Source: Desulfurococcales archaeon (GTDB lineage Archaea > Thermoproteota > Thermoprotei_A > Sulfolobales > AG1). Taken from it: 8,087 nt of DNA. Positions within the stretch are counted from its first letter, which is position 1. Every line of letters begins with the position of its first letter. Below, piece by piece: positions 1 to 5,549 of this stretch. The notes under the pieces were generated by a model. It saw nothing but the letters and a program-made list of their open reading frames with translations. It was not told where the DNA came from and made no database searches. The position numbers and the translations under genes are program-made. The DNA lies in contig JALXCO010000053.1 in NCBI GenBank assembly GCA_026990885.1, forward strand, positions 1 through 8,087, in the 5' to 3' direction.

Positions 1-2
1 GG

Positions 3-176
3 GTTATGCAGAAGGTTAGCGAGATCGTTGGGCTTCTCCAGGTTAGCGGTGATAGGGCTGAATGGATCCTTAAAAGCGTCGAGAGGATAATATATACATC
101 GAAAGCCTCGAGCAATGATTTTATGAGTCTGCTGTTCTTTATGAACAGGATTCTGTCTAGAATTAAAAGATCCTAG
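3..176 (+). CDS. C-terminal end of an unrecognised protein (5' truncated by window edge)
   Basis: An open frame runs from the left edge to a TAG at 174-176 and gives 57 residues. The visible tail begins VMQKVSEIVGLL and ends NRILSRIKRS. It looks like a helical, amphipathic, basic C-terminus with no cysteine and no motif I recognise. The two other forward frames are stopped early (TAG at 17-19, TAA at 88-90), so this is the only plus-strand frame that stays open here. An internal ATG lies at 6-8, but nothing upstream is visible to judge a start, so I treat it as the end of a longer gene. It is convergent with L10e, with 14 bases between the two stop codons. It could be a spurious frame, since 57 codons is short; I give moderate confidence and no function. 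Confidence 0.5.
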   Translation, partial: VMQKVSEIVGLLQVSGDRAEWILKSVERIIYTSKASSNDFMSLLFFMNRILSRIKRS

Positions 177-192
177 ATCTGGTCTGCAGATC
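176..192. repeat. Perfect 6-bp inverted repeat at convergent gene ends
   Basis: GATCTG (176-181) and CAGATC (187-192) are perfect inverted copies around a 5-base loop. The element touches the last base of the left gene's TAG and the first two bases of the L10e stop (TCA on this strand, 191-193). It could form a small hairpin in either transcript. A short T-run (TTTT) follows it only in the L10e direction. Archaeal termination does not normally need a hairpin, so a role in 3'-end formation is only inference. Confidence 0.35.
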
Positions 193-703
193 ACTTTCTG
201 ATCTCGCGTATAACAATCCTGTATCTTTCAGGTAGCTTCGTCCCGGCCCTTCTTAAAGCCTCTTTAGCCTGGTCCAGATCCTTCTCATCAGAGATATACA
301 CATCGATAATAACATCGCCAGGATTGACTATGGCGGCCGTACCAACGGGCTTGCCGAAAGCGAGCCTCATACCGTCTTGAAGCCTGTCGGCTCCAGCAAA
401 CGCAAGCATCTTGTTTTCTCTTAGAACGTGGTGCGGGTACTTCCTAACAACCATAAAGTATTTCTGCTCACCAAGCACAGTGCTCAGGTATCTCTGGGCC
501 ATAAGCCTTGCTGCCTCGAGAGCGTTGTGCCTAACTATACATCTTTTTTCGGCGATCAGCTGCGCTACCCATCTAGCCTCGATATAGGGGTTTCCAGTGG
601 TGTACTTGCTTATCTTGGGTGGAGGGACCCCCTGTATATACTCTCTCCTTGTATATGGTGGTTTATCTTGGTTTGTGTAGCATCTAGCCGGTCTAAGCGG
701 CAT
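191..703 (-). CDS. rpl10e: Large-subunit ribosomal protein L10e (uL16 family)
   Basis: This is the archaeal/eukaryal counterpart of bacterial L16, a 50S protein near the peptidyl-transferase centre and the A-site tRNA elbow. The 170-residue product starts MPLRPARCY and carries KYPHHVLRENKM (residues 88-99) and AGADRLQDGMR (103-113), which are family hallmarks. Length fits the family. The frame is open back to an ATG at 766, which would add 21 residues (MGPARNTDIY...). I reject that start because archaeal L10e proteins begin MPLRP, because GGGTGA (complement of 709-714) lies 5 bases upstream of the ATG at 703, and because a TATA-like element at 735-746 would fall inside the longer version. The gene seems to have its own promoter and is divergent from the antiporter. 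Confidence 0.95.
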   Translation of the reverse strand: MPLRPARCYTNQDKPPYTRREYIQGVPPPKISKYTTGNPYIEARWVAQLIAEKRCIVRHNALEAARLMAQRYLSTVLGEQKYFMVVRKYPHHVLRENKMLAFAGADRLQDGMRLAFGKPVGTAAIVNPGDVIIDVYISDEKDLDQAKEALRRAGTKLPERYRIVIREIRK

Positions 704-734
704 AATGCTCACCCTATACTGGTGATTCGCTAGG

Positions 735-746
735 GGATATATATCT
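735..746 (-). promoter_or_regulatory. TATA-like promoter element of L10e
   Basis: The minus strand reads AGATATATATCC here, with purine-rich sequence just upstream (AAGGAATAC) that could serve as a BRE. Its centre is about 38 bases before the ATG at 703. A usual archaeal spacing would put the RNA start near 715, leaving a leader of about 12 bases that contains the GGGTGA ribosome site. Confidence 0.5.
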
Positions 747-797
747 GTATTCCTTGCCGGGCCCATTTCAATACAGCGGCCATATAGCCGTGGATAT

Positions 798-817
798 GGC
801 TGGGAAGATCTTCAGCC
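798..817. promoter_or_regulatory. Quasi-palindrome upstream of the antiporter promoter
   Basis: GGCT (798-801) and AGCC (814-817) flank the perfect 10-bp palindrome GAAGATCTTC (804-813), with two unpaired G's at 802-803. It lies in the divergent L10e/antiporter spacer, just upstream of an A/T-rich stretch (about 823-840) that could be the antiporter TATA region. The position and dyad symmetry suit an operator for a dimeric regulator, but this is inference only. Confidence 0.3.
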
Positions 818-822
818 CTCCA

Positions 823-841
823 AATAAAATATGTTTTAAGG
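823..841 (+). promoter_or_regulatory. A/T-rich promoter region of the antiporter
   Basis: The stretch AATAAAATATGTTTTAAGG contains TATA-like hexamers centred near 828 and 837. Usual archaeal spacing predicts an RNA start between about 853 and 863. The ATG at 856 therefore sits where a leaderless start would be, but its frame stops after six codons (TGA at 874-876). This bears on how the antiporter is initiated. Confidence 0.35.
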
Positions 842-895
842 TAAATACTAAAGATATGGTGCACCTAATTAGCTGAGGACCTCAATGTAGTAGGG

Positions 896-2566
896 CTGCT
901 CGAGCTACTGGGGATAGGTGGAGTTATAGCAATTATAGTTAGGAGGCTTGGATTCAACACTATTGTCGGCTACGTTATTGGCGGCACGATATGGTCTCTT
1001 CTAAGGTTTCTCCAGCCCATCGATAGCTCCCTAATCAATTTCCTGGCCCTCCTTGGGCTGATTCTTTTAGGCTTCGAGATTGGTAGCGAGATAAGGGTTC
1101 AGGAGATCCCGTCGATAATTAGGCGTGTGGCTCCCGTAGAATTGACAGCGATGACATTTATATGGGTTCTATGGAGCATCCCGGTTCAGCTTCTGAATCT
1201 ATCCCTGCTGGAGCACTTCCTCCTCTTCCTGATAACGATCAACACATCCACTGGTATGCTGTATAAGATTATCAGGGAGTATGAAAGAATTACCGAGTCC
1301 GAGGGTAAACTATTGACCTCCATGGCGACCTTCGAGGATCTTGTGGTGTATATAGGTCTATCTATATTTCTGACATTCACATTCGACCAGGTTGATGCTT
1401 TGGATGTTTTCGTTAAGGTGTCTCAGGTTATAGTGCTTGCTGTTGTTCTGGTGTCTTCAGGCATGGTGCTGTTCAGGTTTATACTTAGGAAGCAGCTTGC
1501 CGAAGGGGATCTATTCACCATCATCATTCTTGTTATAGCCATACTGTACGCCACAATATCTTCAAGCTTTGGTTTCTCGCCGTTTTTCGGATCTTTTCTC
1601 GCTGGCGTTGCATTGGCGTCTTCTATAGATGTTAAGCCTATTATCAGACAGCTATCGGGGCTGAAGGAGCTTGGTTTGTTGCTGTATTTCACCTCTGTCG
1701 GCGCTTTGATCCCTAGAATAGGTTTTGGGGATGTGAGCTTTATACTTCCGATCATTCTCGCAGCTCTGGGTGTGGTTGGGATAAAGTTTTTCTCGCTGTC
1801 TATAGCGTCGTGGATCTCTGGGAACCCGATTAAAGAGAGTTTCAGGCTTGGCGTATATATGATGCCTATAAGCGAGTTCGGGGTCATTATAGCGTCTGAG
1901 GCTCTGGCTAGGGATCTGGCTGAGTCTATATATCTTACTCTAGCTATCTATATACTCTTGATTTCTTCTATAATGGGGTCTATCCTGGCTAGATACGATC
2001 TTGCTGTGGCATCGTTCTTCGACCGGATTGTCCCTGTTTACGTTAAGATTGCCGTTGAGAGATCAGTTAATAGCTTGAGGCAGACCAGCTTAAGCTATGC
2101 GTTCGAGATACTATGGATCTTTATGAAGGGGCTGGGACTGATAATAATTGTCTCAACAATAATCTCGTGGTCCATACCATATATGTCGTCTATATTGCCC
2201 GCCTATGTGCAGCCATACATAACTATCGTTATACTTTCTATGGGTATCGGTGCTTTCTCTATCTCTATTCTCAGTACTTGGCACAGCTATATTGATCTGT
2301 TTAGAAGAATACTTGAGCTCAGGATAGCTGCTTCAGTAATTATAATCTCAACCATAATAGTGGCTATACTGACTCTAATATCCTCGATGCTGTTTGTATA
2401 TATATTGTTCTACTCGGCGTTCCCATACCTCCAGGAATATATAGGTGGATCAACCCTAACCCTACTAGCCCTCACAGGGCTGGCGCTGGTGTTTATAGCT
2501 GTATTCGCTAGATTGAGAAGCAATTTCGAGCGTGCTTTCAGGGCTCTATTCTATGGCTTTGAATAG
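896..2566 (+). CDS. CPA2/Kef-type cation:proton antiporter with extra C-terminal membrane region; start uncertain
   Basis: A polytopic membrane protein that should exchange Na+ or K+ for protons. Numbered from CTG 896: RRLG...VGYVIGG (16-30), NTSTG (116-120), FEDL (146-149), FFGSFLAG (230-237), FTSVGA (265-270) and ISEFGVI (325-331, like the GEFAF segment of KefB/C). These match the CPA2 core. From about 377 on there is no TrkA-N/RCK domain. Instead some 180 residues hold about four hydrophobic segments (roughly 410-429, 439-461, 477-502, 520-540). The first canonical start in frame is GTG 1127, but it would delete the first conserved helices. The frame is open from 869 with no ATG, GTG or TTG before 1127. 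I place the start at CTG 896 provisionally. A one-base shift joining the ATG at 856 to this frame is the main alternative. Family call firm; ion and 5' end uncertain. Confidence 0.8.
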   Translation: MLELLGIGGVIAIIVRRLGFNTIVGYVIGGTIWSLLRFLQPIDSSLINFLALLGLILLGFEIGSEIRVQEIPSIIRRVAPVELTAMTFIWVLWSIPVQLLNLSLLEHFLLFLITINTSTGMLYKIIREYERITESEGKLLTSMATFEDLVVYIGLSIFLTFTFDQVDALDVFVKVSQVIVLAVVLVSSGMVLFRFILRKQLAEGDLFTIIILVIAILYATISSSFGFSPFFGSFLAGVALASSIDVKPIIRQLSGLKELGLLLYFTSVGALIPRIGFGDVSFILPIILAALGVVGIKFFSLSIASWISGNPIKESFRLGVYMMPISEFGVIIASEALARDLAESIYLTLAIYILLISSIMGSILARYDLAVASFFDRIVPVYVKIAVERSVNSLRQTSLSYAFEILWIFMKGLGLIIIVSTIISWSIPYMSSILPAYVQPYITIVILSMGIGAFSISILSTWHSYIDLFRRILELRIAASVIIISTIIVAILTLISSMLFVYILFYSAFPYLQEYIGGSTLTLLALTGLALVFIAVFARLRSNFERAFRALFYGFE

Positions 2567-2759
2567 GTTTTTATGTATCCATGCAGGCTTATCGTAGCCC
2601 TTATTCCCTTAGGAGGGACCTCGCATCTCAAGGCGGCTAATGCCTGCTATCGCTATTCCTGATGGGTTTAGTACTTGGCCCATAGCTTAGTGGTTTGCTA
2701 GCCAGATTTATCTTAATTATTTATTATAGGTGTTCCCTGATAATAATACAGGGTATTTA
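2567..2759. other. Intergenic spacer between antiporter and dehydrogenase
   Basis: Longest gene-free stretch, 193 bases. A short T-run just after the antiporter stop (TTTTT at 2568-2572) may end that transcript. A small inverted repeat, ATGGG (2662-2666) with CCCAT (2679-2683), lies mid-way. The last part is the A/T-rich dehydrogenase promoter. A 16-codon ATG frame (2640-2690) is not convincing. I see no tRNA and no C/D-box signature. Confidence 0.4.
2711..2727 (+). promoter_or_regulatory. A/T-rich TATA-like element of the dehydrogenase gene
   Basis: The sequence TCTTAATTATTTATTAT is the only strongly A/T-rich block before the dehydrogenase. With usual spacing the RNA would begin around 2742-2750. 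That lies downstream of the GTG at 2730 and about 10-18 bases before the TTG at 2760, which favours the TTG as the real start. Confidence 0.4.
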
Positions 2760-3791
2760 TTGAGGGCTATAATCCAGACGGCTGTAGGAGGTCCCGAGGT
2801 TCTTGTCGAGAAGGATGTTGATACACCCGAAATATCTAATCCTTACGATGTGCTGATCAGGGTTGTTGGGTGCGGTATATGTTATAGGGACACGCTAGTT
2901 AGACGGGGCTTTATGAGGGCTAGGCTCCCCGTTATTCCGGGGCATGAGGTTGTTGGTGAGGTAGTTGAATATGGTGATGGGGTCCCTGGCTTAAGAAAGG
3001 GTGACGTTGTTGCCTCCTTAATATATATATATGATCATCAGAAGGGCATGTGTGAGAGCGGGTACGAGAATATCTGTAGGGGGAATCTATCTATAGGTGA
3101 GGATGTCAATGGCTGCTACGCCGAGTATGTGAAGCTTCCCTACTGGGTTGTTTCGAGGATTGGGGATTCAGCTGAGAACACTGAGGGCTACAGCATCTCT
3201 GCGTGTGTTATTGGCACGGCTGTGAGAGGGATCAAGTATATTGGCCAGGCTCGAAAGGACGAAAGCATTCTTATTACTGGTGCGGGCGGGGGTGTTGGGA
3301 TCCACGCGATACAGGTGGCTAAAGCTCTAGGCCTTAGAGTTATTGCCGTGACCAGGAGCGAATCTAAAGTTGATGCTATAAGAAGGGCGGGGGCTGATGA
3401 GGTAGTTCTATATAGCGGTGGTTTCGTTGATGAGGTCAGGAAGCTTACCGATGGCGAGGGTGTTGATATTGTATACGAGTCTGTTGGGGGTCCCACGCTG
3501 GAGCAGAGTGTTAGGAGTTTAAGGAAGGGGGGTAGGGTTCTTCTTGTTGGTAATGTGGATCCTAGGCCTCAATCCATGCTTCTGGGTCTAGTGATCTTGA
3601 AGGAGATCAAAATACTAGGAGTGCTAAACGCCACCCCGAGAGAGCTTAGGGAGGCTATAGACCTAATAAGAGGCGGTAGGGTCAAGCCTGTTTATACGAA
3701 GATAAACTTTGATCTAGATGAAGTAAGAAATGCACACAGGCTTTTAGAGGAGGGTAAGGCTTCAGGCAGGTATGTTATATCGTTCAGGTGA
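2760..3791 (+). CDS. Zinc-type medium-chain dehydrogenase/reductase, acryloyl-CoA reductase-like
   Basis: A cytosolic NAD(P)-dependent oxidoreductase of the alcohol dehydrogenase (MDR) superfamily, 343 residues. N-terminal GroES-like domain: catalytic-zinc ligands C41 (GICYRD), H62 (PGHE) and probably C149 (ACVIGTA). Rossmann domain: GAGGGVG at 174-180. Of the usual four structural-zinc cysteines only C98 and C106 remain; D92 and K95 hold the other two places, so that zinc may be absent. From memory, the CYRD, GVGIHAIQVAKALG and GNVDP segments resemble archaeal acryloyl-CoA reductase of the 3-hydroxypropionate/4-hydroxybutyrate cycle more than ordinary alcohol dehydrogenases. Desulfurococcales usually lack that cycle, so the substrate is open. 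The frame reaches GTG 2730, but TTG 2760 gives the normal MRAIIQT-like N-terminus and follows the promoter. No strong ribosome site is seen. Confidence 0.88.
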   Translation: MRAIIQTAVGGPEVLVEKDVDTPEISNPYDVLIRVVGCGICYRDTLVRRGFMRARLPVIPGHEVVGEVVEYGDGVPGLRKGDVVASLIYIYDHQKGMCESGYENICRGNLSIGEDVNGCYAEYVKLPYWVVSRIGDSAENTEGYSISACVIGTAVRGIKYIGQARKDESILITGAGGGVGIHAIQVAKALGLRVIAVTRSESKVDAIRRAGADEVVLYSGGFVDEVRKLTDGEGVDIVYESVGGPTLEQSVRSLRKGGRVLLVGNVDPRPQSMLLGLVILKEIKILGVLNATPRELREAIDLIRGGRVKPVYTKINFDLDEVRNAHRLLEEGKASGRYVISFR

Positions 3792-3811
3792 TATAGCGGG
3801 TATTGCTTGAT

Positions 3812-4219
3812 CTATTGCCTAAATGGGCAATCACGCCAATAGTGTTCACACAGCTTGGCCTCGTATTTCGTTAGGTATCTTTTTAGGATTTCGCATCTAG
3901 CCACTATAATTCCTGAAGATCTCTTCTCAAGCCTATAGTACTGGCACTCGGAGTGGATTGGCGTAGGTAGGGAGTTTATGAGCGGATATATCCCTCTGTT
4001 GTCTCTCGGCTCGGTTATGTTGCCGGTGTTCTTGCTGGTGCCCTGATCGTTTCTCTCCAGCGTGTTTAGACTTCTCGACTCTTCAGGAGGTATATACATG
4101 GCGCATGTTACATAGATCTCTGGCCCACCATTGCATCTAACTGGGTTTACGAACTCGTCTGTAGGCTGATCCAGTTTAGGAGAGTTGCACATTCCGTATT
4201 TATAGTAGGGGCATGGCAA
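3812..4219 (-). CDS. Small eight-cysteine protein, two four-cysteine modules, function unknown
   Basis: A 135-residue protein I do not recognise. It has exactly eight cysteines in two groups of four: C3, C11, C29, C39 and C92, C109, C124, C131. Each module opens alike (CPYYK at 3-7, CQYYR at 92-96) and ends with Cys and nearby aromatics (TCAMY; CEHYWRDCP). A polar, probably flexible linker of about 50 residues rich in N, S, T, E and R separates them. There is no signal peptide or membrane segment. This suits two zinc sites or Fe-S clusters, which is inference. The start is TTG at 4219; the only nearby ATG, at 4214, is out of frame. The gene is convergent with the dehydrogenase and follows aIF6 on the same strand after about 90 bases, probably with its own promoter. 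Confidence 0.75.
   Translation of the reverse strand: MPCPYYKYGMCNSPKLDQPTDEFVNPVRCNGGPEIYVTCAMYIPPEESRSLNTLERNDQGTSKNTGNITEPRDNRGIYPLINSLPTPIHSECQYYRLEKRSSGIIVARCEILKRYLTKYEAKLCEHYWRDCPFRQ
3814..3831. repeat. Perfect 6-bp inverted repeat at convergent gene ends
   Basis: ATTGCC (3814-3819) and GGCAAT (3826-3831) are perfect inverted copies around a 6-base loop. The repeat covers the last codons and first stop base of the eight-cysteine gene and lies 22 bases past the dehydrogenase stop. No T-run follows it in either direction. It resembles the element at 176-192 in size and setting, but not in sequence. Confidence 0.35.
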
Positions 4220-4231
4220 CTCTAGATTCCA

Positions 4232-4244
4232 CTATATATATCTA
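4232..4244 (-). promoter_or_regulatory. TATA-like element of the eight-cysteine gene
   Basis: The minus strand reads TAGATATATATAG, centred about 19 bases before the TTG start at 4219. That is slightly short for a leaderless start, so either the RNA begins at the TTG or the true TATA centre is a little upstream. It suggests transcription independent of aIF6. Confidence 0.4.
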
Positions 4245-4309
4245 TTCCGTACTTAATGTTTAAGAGGCTTAGGTGTTTTCCTGGTTTCTGGCTACTGGTA
4301 GTATTATTA

Positions 4310-5002
4310 TTACTTTAATAGCATCTGGGCTATCCTCATTATTTCAGGGCCTGTGGTTTCTGTCCCGACAACAGCCCCATGGTCGTTCGCTATCAATCCA
4401 GATCTAATAAATCCCACACCAAAGTTCACTGTCCCAACATCTACAGGGACGCGGAAAATATTGGATAGCTCCTCCAACTCTTCGTCTGTGGTTTCTGGAT
4501 GCGTTAATCCTCCTTTGTTGTTCACTACAACAACTGATCCTACAGTAGGTATCTTGGCCACAGATTTTCTAGCCACTGTATCTATCTCAAGCACCTCTTT
4601 TATAAGCTTTATATGCTCGTCGTCCAATTCGATGTGGGTTACTGCACCGTAGTTGTTGCAAGCTACCATGTTTCCTACTGCATTATATATTGATTTAAGT
4701 ATTCCTATGTTGCCGTCGAATTCTTTCTTGATCACGTTATATTCATCGCTACGTATGGTTCTAGGGAGCAGGAGTCCTTTATCGTTCCCCGCAACTAGGA
4801 CGCCAACTATGTTCATTCCGCTTATTGTTGTATATATTATATTGTCTACCCTTAGGGTGTCGGCTATTATATCGATTGCTTTTTTCTCTATAGATGGTGG
4901 GGCTATAATGATTCTGTTGTTAGCGTATACATAGATACCTATATTGGGGTTGCCCCATATACTTAGTTTCTCTATGTTTACGCTTTTAGAGTCGATTCCC
5001 AA
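4310..5002 (-). CDS. eif6: Translation initiation factor aIF6 (ribosome anti-association factor)
   Basis: aIF6 binds the 50S subunit and prevents premature joining with 30S. The 230-residue product shows the family pattern of repeated short units (pentein fold): GNPNIGIY (17-24), GNDKGLLLPRTI (72-83), NAVGN and ACNNYGA (107-120), VGSVVVVNNKGGLTHP (154-169) and ANDHGAVVG (205-213). Length is normal. TTG 5002 is the only ATG, GTG or TTG before M63 in this frame, and a stop lies 27 bases upstream of it, so TTG is the probable start. I see no clear ribosome site before it. The gap to the L31e stop is 37 bases, so it is probably the last gene of the S19e - PDCD5-like - L39e - L31e - aIF6 cluster. 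The eight-cysteine gene follows, rather than LX/L18a, which accompanies aIF6 in many archaea. Confidence 0.96.
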   Translation of the reverse strand: MGIDSKSVNIEKLSIWGNPNIGIYVYANNRIIIAPPSIEKKAIDIIADTLRVDNIIYTTISGMNIVGVLVAGNDKGLLLPRTIRSDEYNVIKKEFDGNIGILKSIYNAVGNMVACNNYGAVTHIELDDEHIKLIKEVLEIDTVARKSVAKIPTVGSVVVVNNKGGLTHPETTDEELEELSNIFRVPVDVGTVNFGVGFIRSGLIANDHGAVVGTETTGPEIMRIAQMLLK

Positions 5003-5039
5003 CGTAAAAAACCAGGTTTAATGCCTTTTATGTTTAGGG

Positions 5040-5306
5040 CTAAACTTCTAGGGCTAGTGAGGCCTTATATATGTTCTCCTCTAATCTCTTGACCCTCACA
5101 ACTATCCTTCTAGGCGGCTTCTCCAGCTTGAATGAGTGTATATACTCGTTTATTGACGAGTCGATTATTACCTTTTCAGCGTTGAAGTGTCTAGCTATAA
5201 AATCCCTAATGTACTTTATAGCCCTTCTACCTCTGGTTCTTCTGCTCCCTCCCCAATATATCCTTTTTAGGGGGATGACGTAGAGACCCTCACTCTTCGA
5301 TTTCAC
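5040..5306 (-). CDS. rpl31e: Large-subunit ribosomal protein L31e
   Basis: An 88-residue archaeal/eukaryal 50S protein located near the exit-tunnel opening. The sequence has the family features YVIPLKRIYWGG (9-20), the basic helix RRAIKYIRDFIARHF (27-41), NEYIHS (53-58) and KPPRR (63-67), at normal length. The start is GTG at 5306. It is well supported by GGGGGTGA (complement of 5313-5320), an unusually strong ribosome site 6 bases upstream. It lies between L39e (81-base gap) and aIF6 (37-base gap). An A/T-rich patch (5346-5357) in the L39e-L31e gap might give an extra internal promoter, which is only a possibility. Confidence 0.96.
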   Translation of the reverse strand: MKSKSEGLYVIPLKRIYWGGSRRTRGRRAIKYIRDFIARHFNAEKVIIDSSINEYIHSFKLEKPPRRIVVRVKRLEENIYKASLALEV

Positions 5307-5312
5307 CTTTAT

Positions 5313-5320
5313 TCACCCCC
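5313..5320 (-). promoter_or_regulatory. Strong Shine-Dalgarno site of L31e
   Basis: GGGGGTGA on the minus strand, 6 bases before GTG 5306. It fixes the GTG as start and suggests efficient initiation from within a longer mRNA. Confidence 0.65.
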
Positions 5321-5387
5321 TATATGAAGTAGCTCCACCTATATCATTTAATTAATCTAGGCTCATAGAGTATCTGGGTGCTACCCC

Positions 5388-5546
5388 TTATATATCTTTT
5401 AGCTTGCTTCTCCTCCAGTGCCTCAGTCTCGGTCTATACTGTATCTTTCTGAGTGTTTTAGCTACAACCCACACTGGTATTGGTGAATTCGATTTCTCTC
5501 TTCTTATGAGCCTCAGCTTCTTGGCTAGTGGTTTGTTTCTCGCCAG
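5388..5546 (-). CDS. rpl39e: Large-subunit ribosomal protein L39e, inferred CTG start
   Basis: A 52-residue, very basic 50S protein that lines the exit tunnel. From CTG 5546 the frame reads (M)ARNKPLAKKLRL, then IPVWVVAKT (23-31) and RPRLRHWRRSKLK (38-50), ending in TAA (5388-5390). This is the familiar L39e pattern from its first residue on. The codon where Met is expected is CTG. The in-frame codons before it are AAG and then TAG, the stop of the PDCD5-like gene, so no ATG, GTG or TTG can serve upstream. The next canonical codon is a GTG inside PVWVV, which would remove half the protein. GGGTGG (complement of 5553-5558) lies 6 bases before the CTG and supports initiation there. The position between the PDCD5-like gene and L31e is typical. 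A sequence error at the start codon is the main alternative. Confidence 0.92.
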   Translation of the reverse strand: MARNKPLAKKLRLIRREKSNSPIPVWVVAKTLRKIQYRPRLRHWRRSKLKDI

Positions 5547-5549
5547 CTT

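Noticed and set aside
428..733. Plus-strand frame of 101 codons opposite L10e
   Set aside because: It lies antisense to the clear L10e gene and its translation has no family character.
1423..1887. Minus-strand frame of 154 codons within the antiporter
   Set aside because: The antiporter motifs are unmistakable on the plus strand; this frame is its shadow.
2640..2690. Sixteen-codon ATG frame in the spacer between antiporter and dehydrogenase
   Set aside because: No good ribosome site, no recognisable sequence, and this length is expected by chance.
2580..2700. Possible tRNA or C/D-box small RNA
   Set aside because: Only a TGATGG resembling a C box and one short inverted repeat were found; no paired C/D boxes and no cloverleaf.
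3024..3033. TATATATATA run as a promoter or repeat
   Set aside because: It lies inside the dehydrogenase coding frame (LIYIYD) and is explained by codon choice; similar runs occur throughout this A/T-leaning genome.
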